Assembly: GCF_024691275.1 (NCBI RefSeq)
Contig: NZ_JAILNU010000080.1
Coordinates: forward strand, 1 to 45,069
Origin: Ruminococcus sp.
GTDB lineage: Bacteria; Bacillota; Clostridia; Oscillospirales; Ruminococcaceae
Length of the DNA stretch: 45,069 nt
Reading direction: 5' to 3'
This document shows positions 7,914-19,000 of this stretch, piece by piece (positions within the stretch are counted from its first letter, which is position 1; every line of letters begins with the position of its first letter). The translations under genes and the position numbers were made by a program. Below the pieces are notes generated by a model. The model made no database searches and was not told the DNA's origin. It was given only the letters and a program-made list of their open reading frames with translations.

Positions 7914-7977
7914 TTTTCATCCTTCCGTTTCATTTGTTTTTTGCTGACGAATCATAGTGCGATATACTGATAAATAA

Positions 7978-7993
7978 GTTAGTATTCTATAAC
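7978..7993. promoter_or_regulatory. Predicted metal-repressor box at +1 of the feo operon
   Basis: GTTAGTATTCTATAAC keeps both GTTAG and a TAAC half-site and matches 12 of 16 consensus positions. It lies at the predicted transcription start for feoA, about 65 bp before the start codon. Confidence 0.6.
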
Positions 7994-7999
7994 GATTAA

Positions 8000-8028
8000 A
8001 TAATAGCACTCGTGATATGATTTGTCAA
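8000..8028 (-). promoter_or_regulatory. Sigma-A promoter of the feo operon
   Basis: On minus, TTGACA (plus 8023-8028) and TATTAT (plus 8000-8005) are separated by 17 bases. Start of transcription is predicted near 7993. Confidence 0.7.
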
Positions 8029-8053
8029 TGTTTTGGTATGCTGATTACACTAA

Positions 8054-8069
8054 GTTTGTATATAGTAAC
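8054..8069. promoter_or_regulatory. Predicted upstream metal-repressor box for feo
   Basis: GTTTGTATATAGTAAC matches 14 of 16 consensus positions and is itself a strong palindrome. It lies 26 bp upstream of the feo -35 element. A weaker relative, GTAAGTTTAATCTAAC (12 of 16), follows at 8075-8090. A further weak copy, GTTAGACTGTGGTAAC (11 of 16), is at 8167-8182. Confidence 0.6.
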
Positions 8070-8228
8070 AAATTGTAAGTTTAATCTAACAAATATTTTG
8101 TTGCTAAGTAAAGCATTCTGCATAAATACAACTTTTGACAGGTAAGGAACGGCGCAACACATTAGAGTTAGACTGTGGTAACACAAGTTGATAAATAATG
8201 TTGCGAATAGACAATAAAATATAAAACT

Positions 8229-8254
8229 TGCAAAAACTTTTATGAGTTTTTGCA
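8229..8254. other. AT-rich perfect hairpin in the feo/SLC13 divergent region
   Basis: TGCAAAAACT (8229-8238) pairs with AGTTTTTGCA (8245-8254) around six bases, just upstream of the SLC13 promoter. The 7914-8364 interval contains no gene. It holds divergent promoters, the metal boxes and this hairpin, which may be a protein-binding site. Confidence 0.45.
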
Positions 8255-8271
8255 GATGATGCGAAAGTGTA

Positions 8272-8300
8272 TTGACAAGAATTATGAGCAGTGATAAAAT
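8272..8300 (+). promoter_or_regulatory. Sigma-A promoter of the SLC13-type permease
   Basis: TTGACA (8272-8277) and TAAAAT (8295-8300) are separated by 17 bases, about 60 bp upstream of the start at 8365. Confidence 0.7.
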
Positions 8301-8364
8301 AAAAAAGCTTTAATGTTTGCAGTTGCTAACTGACGAACTTTCGTAAGGAGAAAACGTTTAAAAA

Positions 8365-9609
8365 ATGGTAGAATTGATTTTTGGAATATGTATTGTATTA
8401 TTCGTTGTGGATATTTTTCCTGCTGCATCGGTAAGTCTTGCCTGCTGCACGGCATTTGCCGCATTGGATATTTGCAGTGTGACTGAGGCATTTGCGGGCT
8501 TTTCAAATGATATCGTTCTTGTTGTTTTTGGTACGGAAATATTCGGAATAGCTTATCAGGAAAGCGGACTTTCGAGATTGACTGCAAGAAAGATAACAGC
8601 TCTTTCAAAAGGAAAAGAAAAGAATATCATCATAGCTGCGGGCGTAATAGCGGCAGCTCTCTCGGCGTTCCTGAACAATCAGGTGGTTTGCTCGCTGATG
8701 CTGGTCATATGCATCACTCTTGCAAAGGAACTGAAGAATATCAACGTCCTGAATATTACTTTGCCTGTAATTTATCTTGCTATTCTCGGCGGACAGTGTA
8801 CCCTTATCGGAGCTCCTGCGACGCTGGTAGCTTCATCAATGGCTGAAGGAGCGACAGGAAAGGGAATATCAATGTTTGAGCTTCTTCCTATGGGTGCGAT
8901 AATTTTATGTGCTGGACTTTTGTATATCTGTGTTTTCTCACATAGGAAAGGGGAGAAAATGTGGAAAACACGCGGTGGATTTGATCTTATCGTCAGTGAA
9001 GAAACACTGGAAGTTGACAGGAAAAAGTGTGCGGTAACTCTTTGTGCAGGCGCGGCAATGCTCATAGGTTTTGTTACGGGAGTTGTTTCGGTCGGCATTG
9101 CATCACTGGTGGGAGCGCTCATCTGCTTGTTCGGAAAGGCTGTTAAGCAGAAGGAGAGCTTTGCGAAGATCGACTGGAATATTCTTATATGGCTCGGGTG
9201 CAGCATCGGTATGGCGAATGCTCTCAACAAGAGCGGCAGGATACAGGATCTATGTGAATATATTTCAGCTGTACTGCCTGAAAATACATCACCTGTTTTA
9301 CTTTTGGCAGCTATCGTGTTTGTAACAATGGCAATAAGCAATCTCATTTCAAATACTACTACAGTAATGATGATAATGCCGTTTGCAATTGATCTTGCTC
9401 AGAGATGCGGTTATTCTGCAAGACCGTTTATTATCGGAGTTACCCTTGCTTCGGGACTTGCTGTGCTTACTCCGTTGTCCTGCGGATTTATCGGAATGAC
9501 AACGAGGGTGGGATATAAATTCAGTGATTACGTCAGGTACGGAGCGGGATTTCAGCTGTTTCTGTACGTCTTGACAGTTTTATCGACCTGCTTGTTTTAC
9601 AGCTTCTGA
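8365..9609 (+). CDS. SLC13/ArsB-type anion permease
   Basis: A polytopic membrane protein of 414 residues with about ten to twelve hydrophobic helices. Two pseudo-repeats each carry an Asn-rich motif, LSAFLNNQVV (about residues 93-102) and SNLISNTTTVMM (about 328-339). These correspond to the paired SNT-type motifs of the divalent anion:sodium (SLC13/DASS) and related ion-transporter superfamily. Substrates in that group include di- and tricarboxylates, sulfate and arsenite; the sequence does not decide which. AAGGAG lies somewhat far (14 bases) from the ATG. It sits directly before the NRPS operon with no strong terminator between, so it could contribute read-through transcription. Confidence 0.75.
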   Translation: MVELIFGICIVLFVVDIFPAASVSLACCTAFAALDICSVTEAFAGFSNDIVLVVFGTEIFGIAYQESGLSRLTARKITALSKGKEKNIIIAAGVIAAALSAFLNNQVVCSLMLVICITLAKELKNINVLNITLPVIYLAILGGQCTLIGAPATLVASSMAEGATGKGISMFELLPMGAIILCAGLLYICVFSHRKGEKMWKTRGGFDLIVSEETLEVDRKKCAVTLCAGAAMLIGFVTGVVSVGIASLVGALICLFGKAVKQKESFAKIDWNILIWLGCSIGMANALNKSGRIQDLCEYISAVLPENTSPVLLLAAIVFVTMAISNLISNTTTVMMIMPFAIDLAQRCGYSARPFIIGVTLASGLAVLTPLSCGFIGMTTRVGYKFSDYVRYGAGFQLFLYVLTVLSTCLFYSF

Positions 9610-9626
9610 GATGTAAGCTTTATTTT

Positions 9627-9654
9627 TTGATACAGAGTTAGTTTGTACTAATAT
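9627..9654 (+). promoter_or_regulatory. Candidate promoter of the NRPS operon
   Basis: TTGATA (9627-9632) and TAATAT (9649-9654) are 16 bases apart, about 72 bp before the thioesterase start. The elements are weaker than the other promoters here, as would suit a promoter that also needs an activator such as the AraC protein at 33761. A small hairpin, AAGCAT-TT-ATGCTT, lies in the leader. Confidence 0.5.
9637..9652. promoter_or_regulatory. Predicted metal-repressor box of the NRPS operon
   Basis: GTTAGTTTGTACTAAT matches 13 of 16 consensus positions. It covers the spacer and -10 region of the candidate promoter, about 75 bp upstream of the first biosynthetic gene. Confidence 0.6.
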
Positions 9655-9725
9655 CCGGCAATGTTATTGTACTATTTGCGTTGTTTATAAGCATTTATGC
9701 TTAAAAATAGATAAGGAGAGATTTT

Positions 9726-10526
9726 ATGAGTAATTATTCAACCAACAGAGATTGGGAAAAATGGTTCCCGTTCTCGACCTATCCACTTGATGACAGTACG
9801 CATTTGAAAGTGATATGTTTTCACCATGCAGGCGGAAGCGCCTCTGTTTACAGAAGCTGGACGCAGATCAAAGGTGAGTTCAACTTTATTGCTGTAGAAT
9901 TTGCAGGAAAAGGCACGAGAAAAAGTGAGAGATTCATTACAGATTTTGCAGAAATCGCTCCGTCCTTATGCGAAGCTGTAGATAAGCTTGTGGGCAGCGA
10001 AGAATATATTATTTTCGGTCACAGTATGGGCGCTGCTGCTGCATTTTATACTGCTGACTTCATGTCAAGACTTTACGGTCATAAGCCAACGGAAATTATC
10101 GTGGCATGCAGACACGCTCCTCATGTTGAGCTTGAAGGGGAATTCAAGTCGTACATGGACGATGAGGCTCTTATTGATGAGCTCAGAAGGTATAACGCGA
10201 CTCCGAAGGAGATACTTGAAAACAGAGAGATACTCGATTTTCTTCTTCCTTCCATCCGCAAGGATTACGAGCTTAACGACAGCTTCCGCTATCATGAAGA
10301 GATGCTCGATGTGCCTGTGATAGCTCATTGCGCAACCGATGACGAAGACGCAACAAAAGAGCTTATGGAGGCTTGGAGCGAGGTTACTTCCGAAGATTTC
10401 TATATAAAGGAATTTGAGGGCGGTCATTTCTTTATATTCGATATGGGTATGGATTATGTCGGCGAACTGATGGAGGAGATCGACCAGTATTGTTATGTTG
10501 GAGGCAGAAATGATAAAGTTGATTGA
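9726..10526 (+). CDS. Type II (external) thioesterase of the NRPS system
   Basis: This 266-residue alpha/beta hydrolase belongs to the GrsT/YbtT family that clears wrongly loaded or stalled acyl groups from carrier proteins. The N-terminal oxyanion segment CFHHAGGSASVYRSW (31-45), the nucleophile motif GHSMG (98-102, Ser100) and the C-terminal FEGGHFF with the catalytic His are all present. The length is normal. It is the first gene of the biosynthetic operon, preceded by AAGGAG, and overlaps the following ligase by 17 bp. Confidence 0.93.
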   Translation: MSNYSTNRDWEKWFPFSTYPLDDSTHLKVICFHHAGGSASVYRSWTQIKGEFNFIAVEFAGKGTRKSERFITDFAEIAPSLCEAVDKLVGSEEYIIFGHSMGAAAAFYTADFMSRLYGHKPTEIIVACRHAPHVELEGEFKSYMDDEALIDELRRYNATPKEILENREILDFLLPSIRKDYELNDSFRYHEEMLDVPVIAHCATDDEDATKELMEAWSEVTSEDFYIKEFEGGHFFIFDMGMDYVGELMEEIDQYCYVGGRNDKVD

Positions 10527-12138
10527 TACTACTATCGGCAGGATATTGAAAGATCGCTCCGACAAACTGAAGGACTCATTTTTTATCACTGAAACTGTGA
10601 ATGACAGATCGGTAACTTATGGCGATTTTTCCGAAAGCACCGATATCATCGCAAGAGCCATGCTTGGTTCAGGACTGAAAAAAGGCGACCATATAGGTAT
10701 AATGTGCGAGAACGGTATAAGATATGTTGAGCTCATTCTTGCAGCTGCAAAGATCGGCATCGTGGTTGTTCCCATAAATGTAAATTACTATGTTTCTGAA
10801 ATAAGCCGCGTTCTCAGACACGCGGATATAAAAAACTTGTTCCTTGATTCCTGCTTCCGTGACAAGCAGAACTGGGAACTTGTTCAGCAGGCATGGTCGG
10901 AGCAGAATGAGGATCTTCTTCTGGAGCGCGTTGTACTTGCTGATGACAGGCTTTCCGAGGACAGAGCAGTAAATTTCGTAAGGTGGAACGCCTTTACCGA
11001 GTATGCTTCCCTTGTATCTGCTGAGGATATGCGCAGAGTTTCGGACAGCGTTACAAGTGACGATCTTTATGCGATAATGTACACATCGGGTACGACTGCT
11101 GACCCTAAGGGAGTAATGCTGAGACAGTATGCTGTAATAAACAGCTGCCGATATGCTGTTCACGGAATGGGAATGGACAGCAGCGAAAAGCTTTGCACAC
11201 CGCTGCCTCTTTTCACCACCTTCGGAACAGTTGTTGCAATACTCATGACACTTATCTCGGGAGCACATCTGCTGACCATAGACTGTTATACACCTCAGAA
11301 GATGCTCTCAGCGGTTGAAAAATACAAGGCTACGATGATGATGGGTGTGCCCACAATGTTCATCAATATGATAAATCTGCCCGAATTCGCAGAATACGAT
11401 CATTCCAGTGTGAAAAAGGCTGTTATCGGCGGAGCTATATCATCTGAGGCGCTTATGAGAGATATTCACGATTCCTTCGGACTTGAATATATCACAGGTA
11501 TCTACGGAATGACGGAAATGAGCTGCGGCTGCACTATCTCTGTGCTTGATACAGATAAAAGGAGACAGCTGACCACTGTCGGCAAGAGCTTTGACAATAT
11601 GGTCATAATGGTAGTCGATGAAAACAACAATGAAGTTCCTGCGGGCATGGTCGGAGAGATCGTCACAAAGGGCTACCATGTTATGAAGGGATACTATAAA
11701 GACCCCGAAATGACTGCAAAGACCATAGACAGCGACGGCTGGCTTCACAGCGGAGATCTCGGCTACGTTGATGAAGAGGGATATTTCACTATCATCGGAA
11801 GGAAAAAACATATAATCATAAAGGGCGGATATAATATCGCTCCCGATGAAATAAGCGAAAAGATCGAGGAATATAACGGAGTTATAGTTGCTGAGGTCGT
11901 TGGAGTAAAGGATAAGGTATACGGTGAAGAGATAGCAGCTTTTGTACAGACCGCAGGTAATGATATCGACCTTGCCGATGTGCGGAACAGTCTGTTCGGA
12001 AAGATAGCAAAATACAAGATACCCAAGTATTTTTTCAGAGTTGATGCATTTGAGTATTCTCCAGGTGGAAAGGTGCAGAAGTTCAAACTTGAAAAACTTG
12101 CCATGAGCCTTGTGAAAAAAGGTGAGGGAGTATGCTGA
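10510..12138 (+). CDS. Acyl/aryl-AMP ligase (ANL superfamily)
   Basis: From ATG 10510 the protein has 542 residues; GGAGG five bases upstream decides this start over an in-frame codon at 10495. It is an adenylate-forming enzyme. The phosphate loop YTSGTTADPKG (191-201), YGMTE (332-336), SGDLG (414-418), the hinge region GRKKHIIIKGGYNI (430-443) and a C-terminal Lys in GGKVQK (519-524) are all present. It resembles fatty-acyl CoA/ACP ligases more than EntE-type aryl ligases. With a clear aryl ligase at the other end of the operon, its substrate is open: an alternative starter acid, a precursor-activating step, or a CoA ligase for making the aryl acid are all possible. Confidence 0.85.
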   Translation: MIKLIDTTIGRILKDRSDKLKDSFFITETVNDRSVTYGDFSESTDIIARAMLGSGLKKGDHIGIMCENGIRYVELILAAAKIGIVVVPINVNYYVSEISRVLRHADIKNLFLDSCFRDKQNWELVQQAWSEQNEDLLLERVVLADDRLSEDRAVNFVRWNAFTEYASLVSAEDMRRVSDSVTSDDLYAIMYTSGTTADPKGVMLRQYAVINSCRYAVHGMGMDSSEKLCTPLPLFTTFGTVVAILMTLISGAHLLTIDCYTPQKMLSAVEKYKATMMMGVPTMFINMINLPEFAEYDHSSVKKAVIGGAISSEALMRDIHDSFGLEYITGIYGMTEMSCGCTISVLDTDKRRQLTTVGKSFDNMVIMVVDENNNEVPAGMVGEIVTKGYHVMKGYYKDPEMTAKTIDSDGWLHSGDLGYVDEEGYFTIIGRKKHIIIKGGYNIAPDEISEKIEEYNGVIVAEVVGVKDKVYGEEIAAFVQTAGNDIDLADVRNSLFGKIAKYKIPKYFFRVDAFEYSPGGKVQKFKLEKLAMSLVKKGEGVC

Positions 12139-13049
12139 GGATATTATTGATCGTGTTATTGGTCGTAATAGGTATATTTTTACTGCTTTTCCTGAGCTTT
12201 TTCATGAACTACAAAATGCGTTTCGGAAAACGTGTGAACGGAGAAAATGAGCCGCATCAAGAGGATTTTCCCGACCTTTTATACGAAAAAGGCAAGGTAA
12301 GGTCATCTGCGGCTGAGCTTGCGACCTATCTTTATCACAAAAGAAACAGCAGAACCGACAAGCTTTTGGTATTTGCACATGGAGTGGGGGTCACACACCG
12401 TTCGTACCTGTATGAGATATGTCATTTAGTTAGCAAAGGCTATCAAGTGCTGGCATTTGATTATACTGCCTGTGGAGAATCAGGCGGAAAATCAATGATC
12501 GGTTTTCCGCAGTGGATAGTTGATCTTGAGAACGTGCTTGTTTCAGTGGAGCGTGATGAAAGGTTCAAAGATGCGGACATTCAGCTTGTCGGTCACAGCT
12601 TCGGTGCATATGCTGTCACAGCTGTTATGAATAACAAGCATGAACGTGTGTCGGCAGTGACTGCGCTTTCGGGAATAAACAGCGGCAGAGAGTTTTTCAC
12701 TATGTTCGATAATATTATACTGAAATTTATATTCGGATTCTACAATTTCTGCAATACGGTCTATGAAAATAAAGTTTTCGGCAAGATAGGCGAATATACA
12801 GCAGTTGGAGGAATTGAACGATCAGGTGTCAGGGCACTGATCTATCACAGCAAAGATGACAGGACAGCTCCGTGGAAAGTTAGTATCTCTGCAAAAGAGA
12901 AGCAGATAAAGAATAAAAATGCTGTATTCAGGACTATAGACGGACACGGACATATGGTCACAAGGGTACGCGGCAAAAAAGGCAGGCTTGACGTTGAGGT
13001 AATGGCTGATATATGCGATTTTTTAGAGAATAAGGAGAAGAATAAATGA
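12132..13049 (+). CDS. Membrane-anchored alpha/beta hydrolase
   Basis: This 305-residue protein starts with an uncleaved-looking hydrophobic helix (about residues 2-24), then an alpha/beta hydrolase domain. The oxyanion strand is FAHGVGVTHRSY (81-92), the nucleophile elbow is GHSFG (154-158, Ser156), a candidate acid lies in YHSKDD and the His in DGHGHM. No secretion site is evident and the orientation in the membrane is not certain. It overlaps the ligase upstream by 7 bp and the NRPS downstream by ATGA, so it belongs to the pathway. Possible roles are trimming the product, hydrolysing a blocking group, or releasing metal by cleaving the ligand; none is shown by sequence. Confidence 0.75.
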   Translation: MLRILLIVLLVVIGIFLLLFLSFFMNYKMRFGKRVNGENEPHQEDFPDLLYEKGKVRSSAAELATYLYHKRNSRTDKLLVFAHGVGVTHRSYLYEICHLVSKGYQVLAFDYTACGESGGKSMIGFPQWIVDLENVLVSVERDERFKDADIQLVGHSFGAYAVTAVMNNKHERVSAVTALSGINSGREFFTMFDNIILKFIFGFYNFCNTVYENKVFGKIGEYTAVGGIERSGVRALIYHSKDDRTAPWKVSISAKEKQIKNKNAVFRTIDGHGHMVTRVRGKKGRLDVEVMADICDFLENKEKNK

Positions 13050-16000
13050 CCAGAAATGATATCATAAATGTGATAGGAGAGTATATTCCCTTGTCCGTAT
13101 CTTCGGAAGACATTGACCTTGTGAGAGCAGGTCTCAATTCCATACAGATAATGTCTCTCGCAGGAAAATTCAGGAGAGAGGGGTATAATGTCTCCTTTAC
13201 AAAGCTTATCTCCTCGCCGACACTGTCGGCATGGGAAAAGCTCATTTCCGAAAAGAAGATGAGAAAAAAGAAGAAAGCTGCTGCCGAGACAGTGACGGAT
13301 CACAGTCCGTTTCCGCTTACGGATATCCAGTATGCGTATTGGGTAGGAAGAAATGAGGGACAATATCTTGGCGGCAACGACTGTCACCTTTATATAGAGA
13401 CTGAATGCAGTAATATCTCGGTAAGCCGCCTTGAAGCTGCATTCAATGAGGTGAGGGCTGCACATGGTATGCTCCATGCTGTGTTCAACAGCGACGGTAC
13501 ACAGGAGATCCCCGAGAGCTTTCAGGAAAAGCGTATCAGGGTCAATGATCTCAGAGGTAAAAGCGAAGCCGAAAAGACTTCGGAATGTGAAGCTGTAAGA
13601 AAGCGTCTTTCGCACAATGTTCTTGATATTGAACATGGTGATGTTATGGGACTTGAAGTAACGGTGCTGAATGACGAGCTTTATCATATACACTTTGATT
13701 TCAGCCTTATCGTTGCTGATGTAGAGAGTATCCGCATCATTCTGAGAGATCTTGAAAAGGCTTATAACGCGCCTGGTACACTTGAAAAAAGAGATCTCCT
13801 CGAATTCAAGAAATACCTTGAAGCGAAGAACAATGAAAAGTATGATGGGGAAAAGTGCAGGAAATACTGGGAAGAGCGTCTTGAAGCTCATAAATTCACA
13901 CCGGATCTTCCTGTATCATCAAGCTTTGATAAAAATGCAAGACCTGAGTTCAGAAGAAAAGAGACATGGATAAACGCTGAGAAGTGGAGCAGGATATGCA
14001 ATATCGGAAGAGAACGTGATTTTACTCCTGCAATGATACTCATGAGCGTATACGGCTATGTGCTCAATAAATGGAGCAATGATGATAAATTCGTTATCAA
14101 TATGCCTCTCTTTGACAGAAATCCCGAGTATCTCAGCAACATAAACCGAGCTGTTGCTGATTTTTCAAACCTGATACTTGTGGGCGTGGATTACAGTGAG
14201 AGACTTACCTTTGCAGAGCAGGTCAGACGAAATCAGGACGGTTTCAGGCGTGATACCGAGTACAGCAGATACTCAGCTGTAAAAGTACTCAGAGATGCTG
14301 CTAAAAAAGCAAAAACAGGCATAGTATATGCTCCTGTTGTATTTGCCTGCAATACAGGCGATGAGCTGTTCTCGCATGAGTTCACGGAAACATTCGGCAA
14401 GGACGTATATATGCTCTCTCAGACTCCGCAGATATGGATAGACTTCCAGTGCTTTGACAAGGACGGCGGTATGCACCTTATCTGGGATCATGTTCCTGCA
14501 ATGTTTCCTGACGGCATGATCGACGATATGTTTTACTCGCTGGAGCAGCTCTTCCTGTGGCTCGCAGAAGACGAGAAGAACTGGGATATTGTTCCAGAGC
14601 TGAAAACACTGTATCATATCCCCGAACTCAGATATGTTCCCGATGAAGAAGTTGAAGCTTCCGGATACGGACTGATAAGCGGACTTCTGAAAAATGCAGA
14701 GAGAACACCCGAAAAGACCGCTCTTATTGATGCAGTGAGCGGAAGAAAGGTCACTTACGGAGAGCTCATATCAGATGTAAGCGCGGCAGCTGCATTTCTA
14801 AATGAAAAGGGCATAAGAGAAGGCGAATGCGTGTCTGTATGCATGGAAAGAGGCATAAAACAGATAACTGCGATATTAAGCGTTATCGCGGCAGGCGGTG
14901 CATATGTTCCCATAAGCCGCAAACAGCCTGAAAACCGCCGAAAGTATATCTTCGATACGGCTTCCGTAAGATATGTTATATCTTCGCGCGACAGCGGCAT
15001 AAGTGTTCCTGATAATACCGAGCTTTTCACGATAGATGATATGATATGCCGCGAAGGAGCTGCGATAGATCCGATTAACGGCGATAATACAGCGTATATC
15101 ATATTCACGTCGGGTTCAACGGGCGTACCGAAGGGCGTTGAGATATCCCACAAGGCAGCTCTGAATACTATCTATGATGTGAACAGAAAATATGATATAG
15201 GCAGCGGCGATACGGCTATCGGTGTATCTGCAACAGACTTTGATCTTTCTGTATATGATATATTCGGTATGCTCACGGCAGGAGGAAGTCTTGTTGTTAT
15301 TTCTGATGAGATCGACAGAAATGCCGAGCGCTGGGCAGAATTGGTCAATGAGTATAATGTTACTGTATGGAACAGTGTTCCTGTGCTCTGTGATATGCTT
15401 ATGATAGCTGCGGATATGACGGAAACTGCTCTGCCTTCGCTGAGGATAGTTCTCCTTTCAGGTGACTGGATAGGACTTGATCTGCGCGGAAAGCTCAAAG
15501 TCGTATCCGAGAACGCAAGAATGATATCTCTTGGCGGAGCTACCGAAGCTTCCATATGGTCGAATTATTTTGAAGTTGAGGAAAATATACCTGCTGAGTG
15601 GAAAAGCATACCGTATGGCTTCGCACTTAATAATCAGGCGTACAGGATAGTGAATGAGAAGGGCAGCGATTGCCCTGCATATGCCGAGGGCGAGCTGCTT
15701 ATAGGCGGTGCTGGCGTTGCAAAGGGATATATCGGAAACAAGGAGCTAACGGACAGGCAGTTCATTGTTGAGAACGGTATTCGTTGGTATAAAACAGGCG
15801 ATATGGGCAGGTTCTGGAAAGACGGCATTATCGAGTTCCTTGGCAGACGCGATTCTCAGGTAAAGGTAAGAGGTCACAGAATAGAGCTTGGTGAGATTGA
15901 AACTGTACTCAGCAGTCACCCCGATGTGGAAAAAGTTGTCGTGGTCACTAAAAAGGACAAGGAAAACACCAATCACCTTGCAGCATTTGTTGTTCCGAGA

Positions 16001-19000
16001 ACACTCGACAAGGAGCTGCCTGTACTGTCGGTAACTGAAATTATGAACAGCGGGGAAGCCGAAAAAGAAAGTGCAGCTTATTCAGACTGCAAGAGCAGAC
16101 TTGATTCGGAAGCCGAGTACTATATTGAAAAGATATTCGAGAATATGGATATCATTCATGAGAATGAAAAGCTGTCCGAAGATGAGATGACGGAAAGAGC
16201 AGGTGCTCTGCCAAAGTTTGTGGGACTTGTGAAAAAGTGGGCTGAGGTGCTTGCCGAAAGTGGATACCTCAGACATGAAAACGGAAAATACTCACTTTCA
16301 GGTAAAAAGCATACCGAAGCAGCTAACAGTATCCTTAAAGCTTATGCAGATAAGTCGCCGGACGTTGTGCGCGGGAATATAAGGAGCACAGAGCTTCTTG
16401 TAGCCGAGGACATTACTGCTCCTGAGAAAATACTTAACGGATTCCCTGCTGTGTCGCGTACAAGAGATGCAGTCGCCGAGCATATTAACGAGCTTTCTCA
16501 CGGCAGAAAGAAAAGCATACTCTTTGTCGATCCCCGTGATACAGCTTTCATAAGAAAACTGAGTGCTAAAAATGCGGATATCACTGCTGCTGACAGTTCA
16601 CTGTATTTTATAAAACAGTACAAGAACGAACTTTCAGACTGCGGAGATATAAATTATATCCACAGAGGCAAGGAAGAGATCAGGAAATCTTACTATGATT
16701 ACGTTATCCTTGATAATGTTCTGCACAAATACCTGACATATCCCGATATTATTTCCGAGGCTTATGACTGCCTTAACGATAACGGTATCCTTATTGTACT
16801 CGAACGCTCTGCGGATATGAAAATGCAGCTTATAACAGCATCGCTGCTCAATGACGGAAATGAGGAGCTTTGTCTCAGAAGCGGCGAAGAATGGAAGAGC
16901 ATTATCGAGAAACTCGGCTTTACGGGATTTGCTGCGTACAATACAGAAAAGATATGCGAGTATTCCGTTAATTTCTACGCAAAAAAGGCAGCTGCACAGG
17001 TAACCAAAGAGCAATTGCAGGAACATCTGAGGAGATCTGTTCCTGAATATATGATACCTAATCTATTCAAGATCATCAGGGATATTCCTATATCCGTAAA
17101 CGGCAAAGTTGACAGAAAGGCATTGATCTCGATGCTCGACAAGCTTGATATCGTAAATGAAGTGTCAGCAGTTGAGCCTCTTGTAACCGATACCGAAAAG
17201 AAGCTTGCCGAGATATGGAAAAAGATCCTCAAGGTCGATACTGTCGGACGCAACAGCAATTATTTTGTTCTCGGCGGCGATTCGCTGCTTGCAATGCATA
17301 TCATCACCGAAGCAAAAGAGCTCCTGCATAAGAAGATAGGCATTGAGACTGTTTTCAATAATCCCGTTCTTAAAGATCAGGCAGCTGAGATAGATAACGC
17401 AGGACAGGTTGGCGCAGGCGAAAAAACATATGCGAAGGGCGATCCGTTAAACAAGTACCATCCGTTCCCACTCACTGATATCCAGCAGTCCTACTGGCTG
17501 GGACGTACAGGCGCATATTCGCTGGGAGACATATCCAACCACTGCTATTTCGAGCTCGACTGCGAAAAGTTTGATATCGAAAAGGCTGAAAAGGCATGGA
17601 ATGAGCTCATTTCAATGCACAGCATGATGAGGGCAGTAGTTCTCCCCGACGGTCAGAGACAGAAGGTACTCAAAAAAGTTCCGGAGTACAAGATAGCTGT
17701 TTTCTCAGCACAGGAGTTGTGCAAGTCAGAAGAAGAGCTGCTCTCTGAAATGAGGAACAGTATGTCCCATTACCGCTTTGACAGCAAGAACTGGCCTGCT
17801 TTTCATGTGTGCATATCACGTTATGTCGACAAGGACAAAGTACATATCAATTTCGACAATATCATTTATGACGGATTCAGTATGTTCCATATCATGAAGG
17901 AGTGGAAGGCACTGTATGACGGCAGAACTATCGAAGCCGAGCCTTCCGATTTCTCATTCAGGGATTATGTTATCGAGACTGAAAAGAGAAAGCTTTTGCC
18001 TGAATACGAAGACTCTCTGAATTACTGGTGCGAAAGAGTGAAGGAACTTCCGCAGGCACCGCAGCTCGCGCTTAAATGCGATCCTTCGTCACTTACCGAG
18101 CAGAAGTACCGCAGACTGGAATTCAGACTTGGTAAGACCTCATGGGACAAGCTGAGAAAAAATGCAAAGGACAACGGCGTAACTCCTACAAGCGTGATGC
18201 TTGCCGCTTTCTCGGAGATACTTGGAAAATGGAGCAGATCATACCATTTCACACTTAATCTCACACTTTTCCGCAAGGAGCATATAAACAAGGACGTTGA
18301 AAAGCTTATCGGTGACTTTACTTCACTTATACTTGTTGAAGCTGATCTCAGAAAGAAGAAAAGCTTTATCAGCAGCTGCCTTGATATACAGCAGACGCTG
18401 TGGAACGAGATGAAGCACTCAAATGTCAGCGGTGTTGAAGTTGAAAGAGAGTATAACAAGTATCATCAGAGCAGCAAAGAGATAGCAATGCCTGTGGTAT
18501 TTACAAGCGGTATCGGCATGGACAACGAGGACAGCGAACAGAACGTATACCTCGGCAAGATAAACTACGGCATATCACAGACTCCGCAGGTATGGCTGGA
18601 TCATCAGATACGTGAGGAGGACGGAGAATTAGTCGCTTCATGGGATATACTCGATGATATCTTCTATCCTGATATGATAAATGATATGTTCAGGTGCTAC
18701 AGTACTCTGGTGGAAAAGCTTGCTGAGGACAGCAGCTTATGGAAGTCATCGGATATGAGCGGTATGATTAGCATCGACTGTTCAGCTCGTGAAAAAGCCA
18801 ACAATACAGCTAAAAATATACCGATCGGAACTCTCTATGATCTTTTTGAAGGATCCAGAAAGAAATACGGCGATTCACCTGCGATAATAACCTCAGATAA
18901 GCAGTTCACATATGATACTGTCTATGAGTGCGCAGGAAAGATAGCCCGCCGTCTTGCAGATATCGGCGTGAAAAAAGATGAGCTCGTAGCTGTTGTAATG

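Noticed and set aside
4450-8180. Classical Fur box (GATAATGATAATCATTATC-like) at the feo promoters
   Set aside because: The repeated element is GTTAG-N6-CTAAC, and no 7-1-7 Fur-type site is seen.
10495-10509. Upstream in-frame start of the first AMP ligase
   Set aside because: GGAGG at 10500-10504 lies downstream of this codon and is correctly spaced for the ATG at 10510.
12845-13891. 348-codon minus-strand frame opposite the hydrolase and NRPS 1
   Set aside because: It is antisense to two well-supported genes. Its Phe/Ser/Leu-rich composition is typical of an antisense reading.
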